The position numbers and the translations under genes were made by a program. Shown here one piece after another: positions 8,349-15,537 of a DNA stretch of 17,575 nucleotides. The notes under the pieces were generated by a model. The model was not told the origin of the DNA, did not search any database, and saw nothing but the letters and a program-made list of their open reading frames with translations. The DNA comes from Alphaproteobacteria bacterium (GTDB lineage Bacteria > Pseudomonadota > Alphaproteobacteria > Acetobacterales > Acetobacteraceae). The number at the start of each line of letters is the position of its first letter. The first letter of the stretch is position 1. Location of the stretch: NCBI GenBank assembly GCA_013298245.1, contig JAAFHD010000025.1, positions 1 to 17,575 of the forward strand, read 5' to 3'.

Positions 8349-9423
8349 GCAGCGCTGGGATATTCTCCTTGAACGGGAAGAAGCCACGGCGCGCCAAGGG
8401 CCAACACGCATCATCCCAGCCGCGACGTGCACGGCGCGCGGGGATCGTCGCGGTGGCGTCCGCGCACCAGCCCACGGGTGCCCAGGGCATGACCAATTCC
8501 GCGCCCAGTCCTGCAGCCCAACGCGCCGTATCGGCGGCCGCCACGGCTTCCGCGCAGCGCGGCGTGCGTGCGGCGGCGATGCGCGCGCCATCCTCCAGCG
8601 CGGCGCGCGCGAAGGGGCGCGCGGCGGGCAGGAACCCCACACCCACCACGTCGCAGCCCTCGGGCCAGAAGGTCACGTCATCCTCATGCAGCAGCAGCGC
8701 CACGCGCCCGCGCGGCGTATCGGCGGGCGGCAGCGTGCTGGCAGCAGGCGGAGCAGGTTCGTCCAATGGTTCGGCGTTTTCGTTCAATTCGCCGCGCGGG
8801 TCGAAGCGGCCCATCGTGTGGCGCGCGATATTCTCCGCCCGCGCCAGGTAGTGCTTACCCGGCGTCTGGATGCCCGCGACCCAGCGCCATGACAGCGTGT
8901 TGGACGCCGCATCCGCGTCGTGCAAATGGCGCAGAAACCACTCCGCACCCAGCACCCAATCCAGCCGCAGCGTGAAGATCCAGATGCTGGCGACCCACAT
9001 GCGCACGTGGTTGTGCAGGTATCCCGTTTCGGCCAGTTCGCGCGCCCAGGCGTCGAAGCAGGCGATGCCCGTGCTGCCATCCATCGCCGCCTGTGCTGCG
9101 GGTGTGATGGGCGTGGCGTCAACGCGCGCGCGATAGTCGCGCCACATGCGCGGGCGCAGTTCCAGAAAGCCCTTCCAGTAGCTGCGCCAGTACACTTCCT
9201 GGATGAATTTTTCCGCCGCCTGCGGGCTGTGCTGCGCGAGTGCGGCGCGCACCATGTCCTCCTCGGTGATCAGCCGGTGGCGCACATGGGCGGACAGCTC
9301 CGACACATCCTGCCGCGCACCAGGCCCCGGGTCGCTGTTGCGGCCGGCGGCGTAGTGGCGGCCCATGCGGGGCGCGAATTGGGCAAGGCGCGCGAGGCCC
9401 GCCGCGCGTGTGGGTTCCAGCAT
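8311..9423 (-). CDS. Photolyase/cryptochrome-like FAD-binding protein with permuted domain order
   Basis: A 370-residue protein whose first 220 residues are the helical FAD-binding domain of the DNA photolyase/cryptochrome family. Seen are GRNSDPGPG (27-35), YWRSYWKGF (78-86), TGIACFDAWARELAETGYLH (118-137), RMW (141-143) and DADAASNTLSWRWVAG (169-184), which match the family's FAD-contacting core. The N-terminal alpha/beta antenna domain that normally precedes it is missing. Instead, after a Pro-rich linker (221-238), residues 239-363 look like a small alpha/beta domain starting RVALLLHEDD and ending WPLARRGFFPFKENIP. I recall similar alphaproteobacterial proteins annotated only as FAD-binding; DNA repair or light-sensing function is unproven. 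It follows rdgB by 23 bp in the same direction. The start at 9423 gives MLEPTRAAGLARL, a sensible N-terminus. The 3' end overlaps the convergent SDR gene by 38 bp. Confidence 0.75.
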   Translation of the reverse strand: MLEPTRAAGLARLAQFAPRMGRHYAAGRNSDPGPGARQDVSELSAHVRHRLITEEDMVRAALAQHSPQAAEKFIQEVYWRSYWKGFLELRPRMWRDYRARVDATPITPAAQAAMDGSTGIACFDAWARELAETGYLHNHVRMWVASIWIFTLRLDWVLGAEWFLRHLHDADAASNTLSWRWVAGIQTPGKHYLARAENIARHTMGRFDPRGELNENAEPLDEPAPPAASTLPPADTPRGRVALLLHEDDVTFWPEGCDVVGVGFLPAARPFARAALEDGARIAAARTPRCAEAVAAADTARWAAGLGAELVMPWAPVGWCADATATIPARRARRGWDDACWPLARRGFFPFKENIPALLRSLHPPAALAL

Positions 9424-9446
9424 GCGGCGGATGTGGTGGCGGCGCC

Positions 9447-10115
9447 CTATTCGTCCAGGCAGGCGGCGGCGAAAGCGGCGAAGGCGCGGCTGCGATGGTT
9501 GTGCGCGGCTTTTTCCTCGGCGGTCATCTCGCCGAAGGTCAGCGCCGCGTCGCCTGGGATGAACATCGGGTCGAAGCCGAAGCCATTGGTGCCGCGCGGC
9601 GGATAGACCCACACGCCATCTGCGCGGCCTTCGTGAAATTGCGTGTGGCCATCCGGCCAGGCCAGGCACAGCACGGAGATGAAGGCGCCGCGATGATCGG
9701 GCGTGTCACCGGCCTCGCGCGCCACACGCGCCATGGCTTGCGTGTAGTCGCGGCTGCCATCGGGCTGCGTGGCCCAATCGGCGGTGTAGACGCCGGGCGC
9801 GCCGCCCAGTGCGGCCACTTCGAAACCGCTATCATCGGCGAGTGCCGGCAATCCTGTCGCGTGCGTGGCGGCCAGTGCTTTCAGCGCGGCGTTTTGGCGG
9901 AAGGTCGTGCCGGTTTCGGCAGGTTCCGGCAGGCCGCGTTCGGCGGCGCTGATAACGGTGATGCCGCGTGGCGCCAGCATGGCGCGCAGTTCCGCCAGCT
10001 TGCCTTTGTTGTGCGACGCCAGCAGCAACGTGGCGCCGCGCGACAGGCGCCGTTGCTGCCCGCCCGATTCACGGCGCCGGGCTTCGCCCTCTGCCGATCG
10101 GGCGGGATCAGCCAA
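9447..10115 (-). CDS. rdgB: XTP/dITP diphosphatase (Ham1/RdgB)
   Basis: A house-cleaning pyrophosphatase (EC 3.6.1.66) that hydrolyses XTP and dITP/ITP to the monophosphates, keeping deaminated purines out of nucleic acids. Family signatures are [10 protein letters not shown] (34-43), the metal-binding DDSG (94-97), GGAPGVYTA (104-112) and GFGFDPMF (178-185). The usual C-terminal SHR motif appears as NHRSRA (206-211). The frame opens with a TTG at 10115 that overlaps the rph stop by 8 bp and gives 222 residues, about 20 more than usual; no ATG or GTG exists before the first motif. A TTG at 10028 would give 193 residues but leave only four residues before SHNKGK. The start is therefore uncertain. 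It lies between rph and the photolyase-like gene in one leftward run. Confidence 0.9.
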   Translation of the reverse strand: MADPARSAEGEARRRESGGQQRRLSRGATLLLASHNKGKLAELRAMLAPRGITVISAAERGLPEPAETGTTFRQNAALKALAATHATGLPALADDSGFEVAALGGAPGVYTADWATQPDGSRDYTQAMARVAREAGDTPDHRGAFISVLCLAWPDGHTQFHEGRADGVWVYPPRGTNGFGFDPMFIPGDAALTFGEMTAEEKAAHNHRSRAFAAFAAACLDE

Positions 10116-10812
10116 TCCCGACCGCCTTTTTCTGTGCGGCGAAAATCTGCGCCGTGCCCTCGCGCGCGAGCCGCAGCAGTTCCAACAACTGCGCTTCGGA
10201 AAACGGCGCGCCCTCGGCCGTGCCTTGCACTTCCACCAGCCCGCCGCTGCCGGTCAGCACGAAATTCGCATCCGCGCCGGCGTTGCTGTCTTCCTCGTAA
10301 TCCAGGTCCAGCACCGGCTGCCCGCCCACAATCCCGCAGGACACCGCGGCCACCTGGTCGGTCAGCGGCATGCTGCCCAGGATGTTCTTGGTCATGCAGT
10401 GGCGCAGCGCCAGATGCAGCGCGACCCAGGCGCCGGAAATCGCCGCACAGCGCGTGCCGCCATCGGCGTTCAGCACGTCGCAATCCAGCGTGATGGTCAT
10501 CTCGCCCATCGCCTTGCGGTCCACCACGGCGCGCAGGCTGCGCCCGACCAGGCGCTGGATTTCCTGCGTGCGGCCAGACTGCTTGCCGCGCGCGTGGGTG
10601 GCGCGGGGCAGCATGCCGTATTCGGCCGTCACCCAGCCCTCGCCCTTGCCGCGCAGGAAGGGCGGCACGCGGGATTCGACGCTGGCGGTGCACAGCACCT
10701 CCGTCTTGCCGAAGCGGATCAGGCAGGAGCCTTCCGCATGGCGCGAAAACTGCGTGTCGAGGGAGAGCGTGCGCAGGTCACCGGGCGCGCGGCCGGAATG
10801 TCGAATGGTCAT
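10108..10812 (-). CDS. rph: Ribonuclease PH
   Basis: A 234-residue phosphorolytic 3'-5' exoribonuclease (EC 2.7.7.56) that trims tRNA precursors at the 3' end and works as a hexameric ring. The N-terminal SGRAPGDLR, the RNA-binding segment [20 protein letters not shown] (71-90), [19 protein letters not shown] around 110-128 and the C-terminal [17 protein letters not shown] near 193-209 are all diagnostic. Length is normal (about 238). The ATG at 10812 is preceded by an intergenic region, so this is the first gene of the rph-rdgB-photolyase-like unit. In many alphaproteobacteria rph lies beside a divergent hrcA; hrcA is not present here. Confidence 0.96.
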   Translation of the reverse strand: MTIRHSGRAPGDLRTLSLDTQFSRHAEGSCLIRFGKTEVLCTASVESRVPPFLRGKGEGWVTAEYGMLPRATHARGKQSGRTQEIQRLVGRSLRAVVDRKAMGEMTITLDCDVLNADGGTRCAAISGAWVALHLALRHCMTKNILGSMPLTDQVAAVSCGIVGGQPVLDLDYEEDSNAGADANFVLTGSGGLVEVQGTAEGAPFSEAQLLELLRLAREGTAQIFAAQKKAVGIG

Positions 10813-11012
10813 GCGCGCGCCTTACGCGAAATGCGTGCCGGGTGGAACCGGTGCATTCGCCATCGCCACCTTCCACCAACACCCAGGCGCTGTGGTTCGC
10901 CCCCCGTGGCATCGGCGCAGGTGGTGGCCTTCCTGATCGGCAACCCCTTGCTGGAGGCGAGCGACATCGTCTTCGCCCCGCGCGATATCCTGCCCGCGTG
11001 GGCGGCGCAGGA

Positions 11013-11042
11013 TTGACATTTGGTGGTTTTTAGTCCTATATC
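11013..11042 (+). promoter_or_regulatory. Candidate sigma70 promoter, orphan
   Basis: TTGACA at 11013-11018 is a perfect -35 consensus. It is followed after 18 bp by TATATC at 11037-11042 (or CTATAT with 17 bp spacing). It is an unusually AT-rich patch in a GC-rich region. Transcription would start near 11050 and run right through the octamer repeats towards the 3' end of the convergent MFS gene. No + strand gene follows for over 2.6 kb, so it would make a non-coding or antisense RNA if active. Confidence 0.4.
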
Positions 11043-11108
11043 GGCGGGCTGTTTGACAACCGCATCTGCACCCAGCAAGCCCCCCACTGGCGCGCCAGAC
11101 GGGCAAGA

Positions 11109-11137
11109 AAGATAGTAAGATCGCAAGATAGTAAGGC
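11109..11137 (+). repeat. 29-bp octamer-built repeat, copy A
   Basis: This element reads as three tandem octamers, AAGATAGT, AAGATCGC and AAGATAGT, followed by AAGGC. It agrees with copy B (11174-11202) at 23 of 29 positions, counted by hand, in the same orientation, with starts 65 bp apart. It is AT-rich against its GC-rich surroundings. It is not inverted, so it is not a simple terminator. Confidence 0.75.
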
Positions 11138-11173
11138 ATTCTCGCGCCCCCGCACCCAACCATCACCCCGCGT

Positions 11174-11202
11174 AAGATAGGAAGATAGTAATGCAGTAAG
11201 GC
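11174..11202 (+). repeat. 29-bp octamer-built repeat, copy B
   Basis: The second copy reads AAGATAGG, AAGATAGT, AATGCAGT, AAGGC. The 8-bp phase and the terminal GTAAGGC are kept relative to copy A, while the middle octamers differ. The 3' edge lies 48 bp from the stop of the convergent MFS gene. Function is unknown; protein-binding iterons or members of a genome-wide intergenic repeat family are possibilities. Confidence 0.75.
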
Positions 11203-11249
11203 GCCCACGGAATTTGTCGCAAGCCTGCGCTTTCGCGCCAAACCGCGCC

Positions 11250-12455
11250 TCAACCCCCTGTTTTCACTGCCCGCCGCGCCAGCATCGCCACCCCCGCCGC
11301 CAGCGCCGGCACGCCGCACAGCGCAAACCCCAACCCATGCCCGCCCGTCGCCCACAGGCTGGCCGAATACACCAAGGGCAACAGCAACCCGCCCAACTGC
11401 CCGAACGACAAAACCCCGCCCGTCGCCGCCCCGCGCAGCCCCTCCGGCGCCAACCGCGCGGCTTCGGACAACAGCACCCCGTGCCAGGACAGCGCGGTCA
11501 GGCTGATCACCACCGCCACCAGGCCAATCAACACCAAGGGCGTCCCCGCCCCCGTCAGCCCCAACGCCACCGCGCCGACCGCCATGCCCAGGGCCAGCGC
11601 ACCCATCACCGTCCCCGGCGCGGCCACCGTACTACCCACCCAACCCCACAAAATACGCGCCGGCACCGCGACAATCATCGCCACCGAAAACACCGCCCCG
11701 GCCAGCGCCAACCCGTGCCCCATCTCCACCAGCCAGGTCACGAAATACGCGGTGAACACCGTCTGCAACCCGTTGAACGCGAAGCACGCCAAGGACAGCG
11801 CGCGCAATTCCCGCTCCCGCGTCACCACCCGAATTGTGCTGCTGAAATCCGACAGATGAAACCGCGTCTCAGGCTTGCGATCCGCATCGAATTCGCGGCG
11901 CAGCGGTTCCAGCATCAGCGCAAACGCGGCACAGGCCGCGGCCCCCACCAACACCGCGGCGCGCCACCCCCACAACCCGGTCAAGGCCGGCCCCGCCAAC
12001 CCCGCCAGCAACAGCCCAACGGGCACGGCGGTCTGCTTGATGGAAAACACCAGCGGCGCCTGCCTGGGCGGCGCATACTTGCCCAGCAAATGCGACGAAG
12101 CCGGCGTCGAAATCGCTGACCCGCCAGCCCCGATCACCGCCACAAAAATGAAGATCGCCATCGGCCCCGCCAAGGCGCAGGCCGCCAGTGCCACGGCCAG
12201 CATCAACAGCGCCGCCTGGCTGTTGCGCAACGCGCCATACCGAACAATGAAACTGCCGCAGCCCAGCTGAAACACCAGCGCGGCCAGCGCCCCGATCGCC
12301 ACGTAGACCCCGATCCACGCCGGGTCGATCGACAAATCATCCAGGATCGCGGGAGCGATCACCGTGGGAATATTCCGCCCCATCGCCGCGAAGGTTTGCT
12401 GCACGAACATCGCGCCCAACGCCAACAACAACAGCCTGGAAACCGCGATACGCAT
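11250..12455 (-). CDS. MFS transporter, substrate unknown
   Basis: A 401-residue major facilitator superfamily protein with about 12 membrane helices in two halves joined by a charged cytoplasmic loop near residues 183-218 (REFDADRKPETRFH). Conserved-looking features are GRNIPTVIAPAI (26-37) in helix 1, RYGALRNSQA (72-81) in the helix 2-3 loop where the MFS A motif sits, and FSIKQTAVPVG (137-147) in helix 5. This helix-5 motif recurs in a subgroup of proteobacterial MFS proteins of unknown or organic-anion substrate. No regulatory or catabolic neighbour tells the substrate. It starts 26 bp after the metX stop in the same direction, so it may be cotranscribed with metX; whether it handles a methionine-related compound is speculation. 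Confidence 0.85.
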   Translation of the reverse strand: MRIAVSRLLLLALGAMFVQQTFAAMGRNIPTVIAPAILDDLSIDPAWIGVYVAIGALAALVFQLGCGSFIVRYGALRNSQAALLMLAVALAACALAGPMAIFIFVAVIGAGGSAISTPASSHLLGKYAPPRQAPLVFSIKQTAVPVGLLLAGLAGPALTGLWGWRAAVLVGAAACAAFALMLEPLRREFDADRKPETRFHLSDFSSTIRVVTRERELRALSLACFAFNGLQTVFTAYFVTWLVEMGHGLALAGAVFSVAMIVAVPARILWGWVGSTVAAPGTVMGALALGMAVGAVALGLTGAGTPLVLIGLVAVVISLTALSWHGVLLSEAARLAPEGLRGAATGGVLSFGQLGGLLLPLVYSASLWATGGHGLGFALCGVPALAAGVAMLARRAVKTGG

Positions 12456-12481
12456 CGCCCACCACGATAGGGTGGCCGTCG

Positions 12482-13615
12482 CTACACGCCAACCGCCCGC
12501 GCAGCGCCCGCCACAAACCCACCCAGCGCCTGATGGAATTCGGGTTCATCCAACAGAAACGCGTCATGCCCCTTGTCGGAGGTGATCTCCACAAACGACA
12601 CCCGCGCGGCGGCCGCATTCATCGCCTGCACAAGCCGGCGGCTTTCACTGGTCGGGAACAACCAGTCCGAACTGAAGCTGCACACGAAATACCGCACATC
12701 CCGCCCAGCAAAGGCCTGGCGCAAATCGCCGTCATGCTCGGCGGCGAGATCAAAATAATCCATCGCCCGCGTGATCGTCAGATAGCTGTTCGCATCAAAG
12801 CGCCGCACGAAACTGGACCCCTGGTGGCGCAGATAACTCTCCACCTCGAACACATCTTCCAGGAAGGTCACCGCATTGGCACCTCGCAGCCGACGCCCAA
12901 ATTTCCGCGTCAGCGCTTCTTCGGACAAATACGTGATATGCGCCACCATCCGCGCCACACCCAACCCCTGCGCCGGTATCACCCCCTGCGCCGCATATTG
13001 CCCCCGATGGTAATCCGGGTCCGAATGAATCGCCGCCCGCCCCACTTCATGGAAGGCGATATTCTGCGCCGAGTGATGGCTCGCACACGCAATCGGCGCC
13101 GCCGCAAAAACAGCTTCCGGAAATGTCGCTGCCCATTCCAGCACCTGCATGCCGCCCATGGACCCACCCACCACCGCCAGCAGCCGCGCGATGCCCATAT
13201 GGTCCATCAACAGCTTCTGCGCGCGCACCATGTCGCGAATGGTGACGCTCGGAAAATCAGTGCCCCAGGCCGAGCCATCCGCGCGCAAATCCCGCGGGCC
13301 TGTGCTGCCCATGCAGCCACCCAGCACATTCGCGCACACCACGAAAAAGCGGTCCGTATCCAAGGGCAGCCCTGGCCCCACCAGCAATTCCCACCCACCG
13401 GGTTTGCCGGTCAGGGGATGGGTCTCGGCCAGATACTGGTCCATGGTCAGCGCGTGGCACACCAGCACCGCATTGCTGCGCGCCGCATTCAGCCTGCCAT
13501 AGCTGCGATACGCCACATTCACCGGCGCCAGGTGAACGCCGCAATCCAGCATCAGCCCGTCCTGGAAGGTGACGTGCTGGTGTTCAACATCCGGGAAAGG
13601 CTGCAACGCCGACAT
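12482..13615 (-). CDS. metX: Homoserine O-acyltransferase (MetX)
   Basis: A 377-residue alpha/beta-hydrolase-fold enzyme that acylates homoserine in the first committed step of methionine synthesis (acetyl-CoA form EC 2.3.1.31). The nucleophile elbow GGSMGG places S152; D317 (SDWLFP) and H350 (GHDAF) complete the triad. HALT (54-57) and [12 protein letters not shown] (96-107) are further family signatures. Acetyl versus succinyl specificity cannot be settled from the motifs alone. Start at 13615 (MSALQPFPD) gives the usual length; an in-frame ATG at 13654 would add 13 residues, and neither has a clear Shine-Dalgarno. It is divergent from the chorismate mutase gene (69 bp between starts). In many alphaproteobacteria metW follows metX directly; here an MFS gene does. 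Confidence 0.95.
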   Translation of the reverse strand: MSALQPFPDVEHQHVTFQDGLMLDCGVHLAPVNVAYRSYGRLNAARSNAVLVCHALTMDQYLAETHPLTGKPGGWELLVGPGLPLDTDRFFVVCANVLGGCMGSTGPRDLRADGSAWGTDFPSVTIRDMVRAQKLLMDHMGIARLLAVVGGSMGGMQVLEWAATFPEAVFAAAPIACASHHSAQNIAFHEVGRAAIHSDPDYHRGQYAAQGVIPAQGLGVARMVAHITYLSEEALTRKFGRRLRGANAVTFLEDVFEVESYLRHQGSSFVRRFDANSYLTITRAMDYFDLAAEHDGDLRQAFAGRDVRYFVCSFSSDWLFPTSESRRLVQAMNAAAARVSFVEITSDKGHDAFLLDEPEFHQALGGFVAGAARAVGV

Positions 13616-13636
13616 GCTATCGAGATACGCTGCGCC

Positions 13637-13664
13637 GCACGGGGCTTCAACCATGGCCCCGCGC
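13637..13664 (-). promoter_or_regulatory. 9-bp-stem hairpin in the metX leader
   Basis: On the - strand GCGCGGGGC, a 10-nt loop and GCCCCGTGC form a 9-bp stem with one G-U pair, 22-49 nt before the chosen metX start. On the + strand the same bases have an A-C mismatch, so folding favours the metX transcript. The alternative metX ATG (13654) falls in the loop. It does not match a SAM riboswitch that I know. In GC-rich DNA such a hairpin can arise by chance. Confidence 0.35.
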
Positions 13665-13684
13665 CCGGTATTGCTGCTTCCGAC

Positions 13685-14473
13685 ATGCACACCCTGAATT
13701 CCGTCCGCGCCGAGTTGGATGCCATCGACGACGCATTGCACGACCTGCTGATGCGCCGCGCCGATGTCGTCGCCGGCCTTTCGGCCAGCCGCGCCAAGGC
13801 CGCGGGCCCCGTGCTGCGCCCGGGCCGCGAGGCCGCAATCATCCGCCGCCTTCTCTCCCGCCACCACGGCCCGCTGCCGGCCACCGCCCTGGTGCGTCTT
13901 TGGCGCGAAATGCTGATGAGCTCTGTGCGCCAGCAAGGCGGCTTCACCTTGGCGGTCCACGCGCGCGATGCCACCACGCAACGCCTGGCCGCTGAACATG
14001 TCGGCCTGCTGACCACAACGCGCGCCTTCCCATCCGTCGCCGGCGCGCTGGCCGCCGTCTCAGGCGGCGACTGCCAGGCCGCCGTGCTGCCCTTCCCGCG
14101 CGACGAGGACGAAGACTGGTGGACCGCACTCGACGCGCCCGTGTTGTCCGTGGTCGCACGCCTGCCCCTGCTGGCCGAACCACGCGCCGGCGGCGAAGCC
14201 TTGCTTGTCGCCCCCGGCCTGCCCGACGCATCCGGCGATGACCGCACGCTGATGCTGGTCGAAGCCCTGCCCGACACCCCGCGCGAAGCCCCGCTGCGCG
14301 CTTTGGCCGCGCTCGGCATCACTGCCCGCCTGGTGCTGCTGCGCCGCGCGCCGGCACTATCGCGCTTCCTGCTGGAACTGGACGGCCTGCACGCCGCCCC
14401 ACCCGCACTGCCTTTCCCGCGCAGCCGCGTGCTGGGCGGCTACGCCACGCCGATCAAAGGAAACACGCCATGA
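13685..14473 (+). CDS. Chorismate mutase (AroQ) with degenerate C-terminal domain
   Basis: A 262-residue protein that should convert chorismate to prephenate (EC 5.4.99.5). Residues 1-85 are an AroQ helical domain: RAELDAID (8-15), LLMRR (21-25) and RPGRE (45-49) match the active-site pattern. The position usually held by a catalytic Lys (K39 in E. coli) appears to be R36, with K38 close by. Residues 87-250 ([20 protein letters not shown] onward) resemble the size and layout of a periplasmic-binding-fold domain like that of prephenate dehydratase, but the dehydratase TRF-type and ACT motifs are not seen, so I call it degenerate or regulatory. It is the first gene of a four-gene coupled operon; its TGA overlaps the next ATG as ATGA. 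The start at 13685 is placed just before the AroQ helix. Confidence 0.8.
   Translation: MHTLNSVRAELDAIDDALHDLLMRRADVVAGLSASRAKAAGPVLRPGREAAIIRRLLSRHHGPLPATALVRLWREMLMSSVRQQGGFTLAVHARDATTQRLAAEHVGLLTTTRAFPSVAGALAAVSGGDCQAAVLPFPRDEDEDWWTALDAPVLSVVARLPLLAEPRAGGEALLVAPGLPDASGDDRTLMLVEALPDTPREAPLRALAALGITARLVLLRRAPALSRFLLELDGLHAAPPALPFPRSRVLGGYATPIKGNTP
14456..14463 (+). promoter_or_regulatory. Shine-Dalgarno for the hisC-like gene
   Basis: AAAGGAAA lies 6 nt before the ATG at 14470 and inside the end of the chorismate mutase gene. It supports that ATG as the start, so both reinitiation through ATGA and direct ribosome binding are possible. Confidence 0.7.
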
Positions 14474-15537
14474 GCATGCCGCTCGCCCGTCCGTCGATCC
14501 TCTCGATCGAGGCCTATTCGCCCGGCGAATCCAAGGTTCCGGGCGTGAACCGCATCATCAAGCTGTCGTCCAACGAAGGCGCCTTCGGCCCGCCACCAGG
14601 CGCGATGCAGGCCTTCATCACGACCGCCACCGAACTGCACCGCTACCCCGATGGCGGCAGCACGAAACTGCGCGAGGCGATCGGCGCGCGTTTCGGCCTC
14701 GACCCCGCGCGCATCATCTGCGGCGCGGGCAGCGATGAACTGCTGCTGCACCTGATCATGGCCTATGGCGGCGAGGGCAGCGAGCTGGTCATGTCCGCGC
14801 ATGGCTTCGTGATGTACGACATCACCGGCCGCTACGCAGGCTGCCAGGTCATCAAGGTGGCCGAGAAGAATCTGCTGGCCGATGTGGACGCCATGCTGGC
14901 CGCGGTCGGCCCGCGCACCAAGCTGGTTTGCCTGGCGAACCCCAACAACCCGACCGGCGCCTTGCTGCCGCGCGCCGAGGTGGAGCGCCTGCGCGCCGGC
15001 CTGCGCGACGATGTGCTGCTGGTGCTGGACGCCGCCTATGCGGAATACGTGACCGACACCGACTACGACGCAGGTGCTGCGCTGGTGGATGCCGGCACCA
15101 ACACGGTGATGACGCGCACCTTCAGCAAGATGTTCGGCATGGGCGGCATGCGCGTGGGCTGGGCCTATCTGCCGGCAAACATCGCCGACATCATCAATCG
15201 CATCCGCGGGCCGTTCAACGTGAACATCGCCGCCCAAGCGGCCGCCGTGGCGGCGCTGGCGGAACCTGGTTGGGTGGAGCGTTGCGTCGCGCACAACATC
15301 GAATGGCGCGGCAAGCTCGGGGCTGCGCTGGAGGCCAAGGGCGTGAAGGTCTGGCCCAGCCACGGCAATTTTATTCTCGCCGATTTCGGCACGGTGGACC
15401 GTGCCAACGCGGCCAATGCGGCGCTGCGTTCGCGCGGCCTGATCGTGCGCGCGATGGCTGCATATGACCTGCCGCAATGCCTGCGCATCACCATCGGCAC
15501 GGCAGAGGAATGCCAGATGGTCGCTGATGCTGTTTGA
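14470..15537 (+). CDS. hisC: Histidinol-phosphate/aromatic aminotransferase (HisC family)
   Basis: A 355-residue PLP-dependent fold-type I aminotransferase (EC 2.6.1.9). Signatures are [11 protein letters not shown] (31-41), GAGSDELL (85-92), NPNNPTG (157-163), DAAYAEY (187-193), the PLP lysine K220 in [15 protein letters not shown] (217-231) and RITIGT (339-344). It makes histidinol phosphate from imidazole-acetol phosphate; many family members also transaminate phenylpyruvate and hydroxyphenylpyruvate or prephenate. Lying between chorismate mutase and tyrA, with no his genes around, suggests an aromatic role here, alone or as well. The protein stops only 11 residues after RITIGT, slightly short for the family, because tyrA begins inside it and overlaps by 11 bp. 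Confidence 0.92.
   Translation: MSMPLARPSILSIEAYSPGESKVPGVNRIIKLSSNEGAFGPPPGAMQAFITTATELHRYPDGGSTKLREAIGARFGLDPARIICGAGSDELLLHLIMAYGGEGSELVMSAHGFVMYDITGRYAGCQVIKVAEKNLLADVDAMLAAVGPRTKLVCLANPNNPTGALLPRAEVERLRAGLRDDVLLVLDAAYAEYVTDTDYDAGAALVDAGTNTVMTRTFSKMFGMGGMRVGWAYLPANIADIINRIRGPFNVNIAAQAAAVAALAEPGWVERCVAHNIEWRGKLGAALEAKGVKVWPSHGNFILADFGTVDRANAANAALRSRGLIVRAMAAYDLPQCLRITIGTAEECQMVADAV

Larger units (their letters stand above)
10813..11249. other. Intergenic region between rph and the MFS gene (437 bp)
   Basis: I see no convincing gene here. The rph promoter should lie in the left part; a 7-bp inverted repeat (GGTGGAA at 10841-10847, TTCCACC at 10871-10877) sits 29-65 bp before the rph start and could be an operator or a leader hairpin. 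The middle has a sigma70-like promoter on the + strand (11013-11042) with no + gene behind it, and a 12-bp perfect palindrome CTGGCGCGCCAG at 11087-11098. The right part (11105-11202) has AT-rich octamer repeats. A + strand frame ending at 11016 carries a protein-like tail of about 35 residues (AQVVAFLIGNP onward), but it has no credible start. Confidence 0.6.

Noticed and set aside
9424..9669. N-terminal extension of the photolyase-like frame into rdgB, as a candidate for the missing antenna domain
   Set aside because: These 82 codons overlap the conserved end of rdgB, are Arg-rich and show no alpha/beta pattern.
10906..11016. Possible + strand peptide or gene remnant ending VVAFLIGNPLLEASDIVF-type sequence
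   Set aside because: No start codon with a Shine-Dalgarno and no recognisable family; such tails arise easily in GC-rich DNA.
11087..11098. CTGGCGCGCCAG perfect palindrome
   Set aside because: Short GC palindromes are common in this genome and nothing around it indicates an operator or terminator.
10809..11159. A 116-residue - strand frame whose stop overlaps the rph start as ATGA
   Set aside because: It is translated through the octamer repeats, has no recognisable motif, starts at a non-ATG codon and its composition is not protein-like; the overlap is probably chance.
13616..13684. SAM riboswitch upstream of metX
   Set aside because: Only 69 bp separate the divergent starts and I see none of the conserved SAM-I or SAM-II sequence elements.
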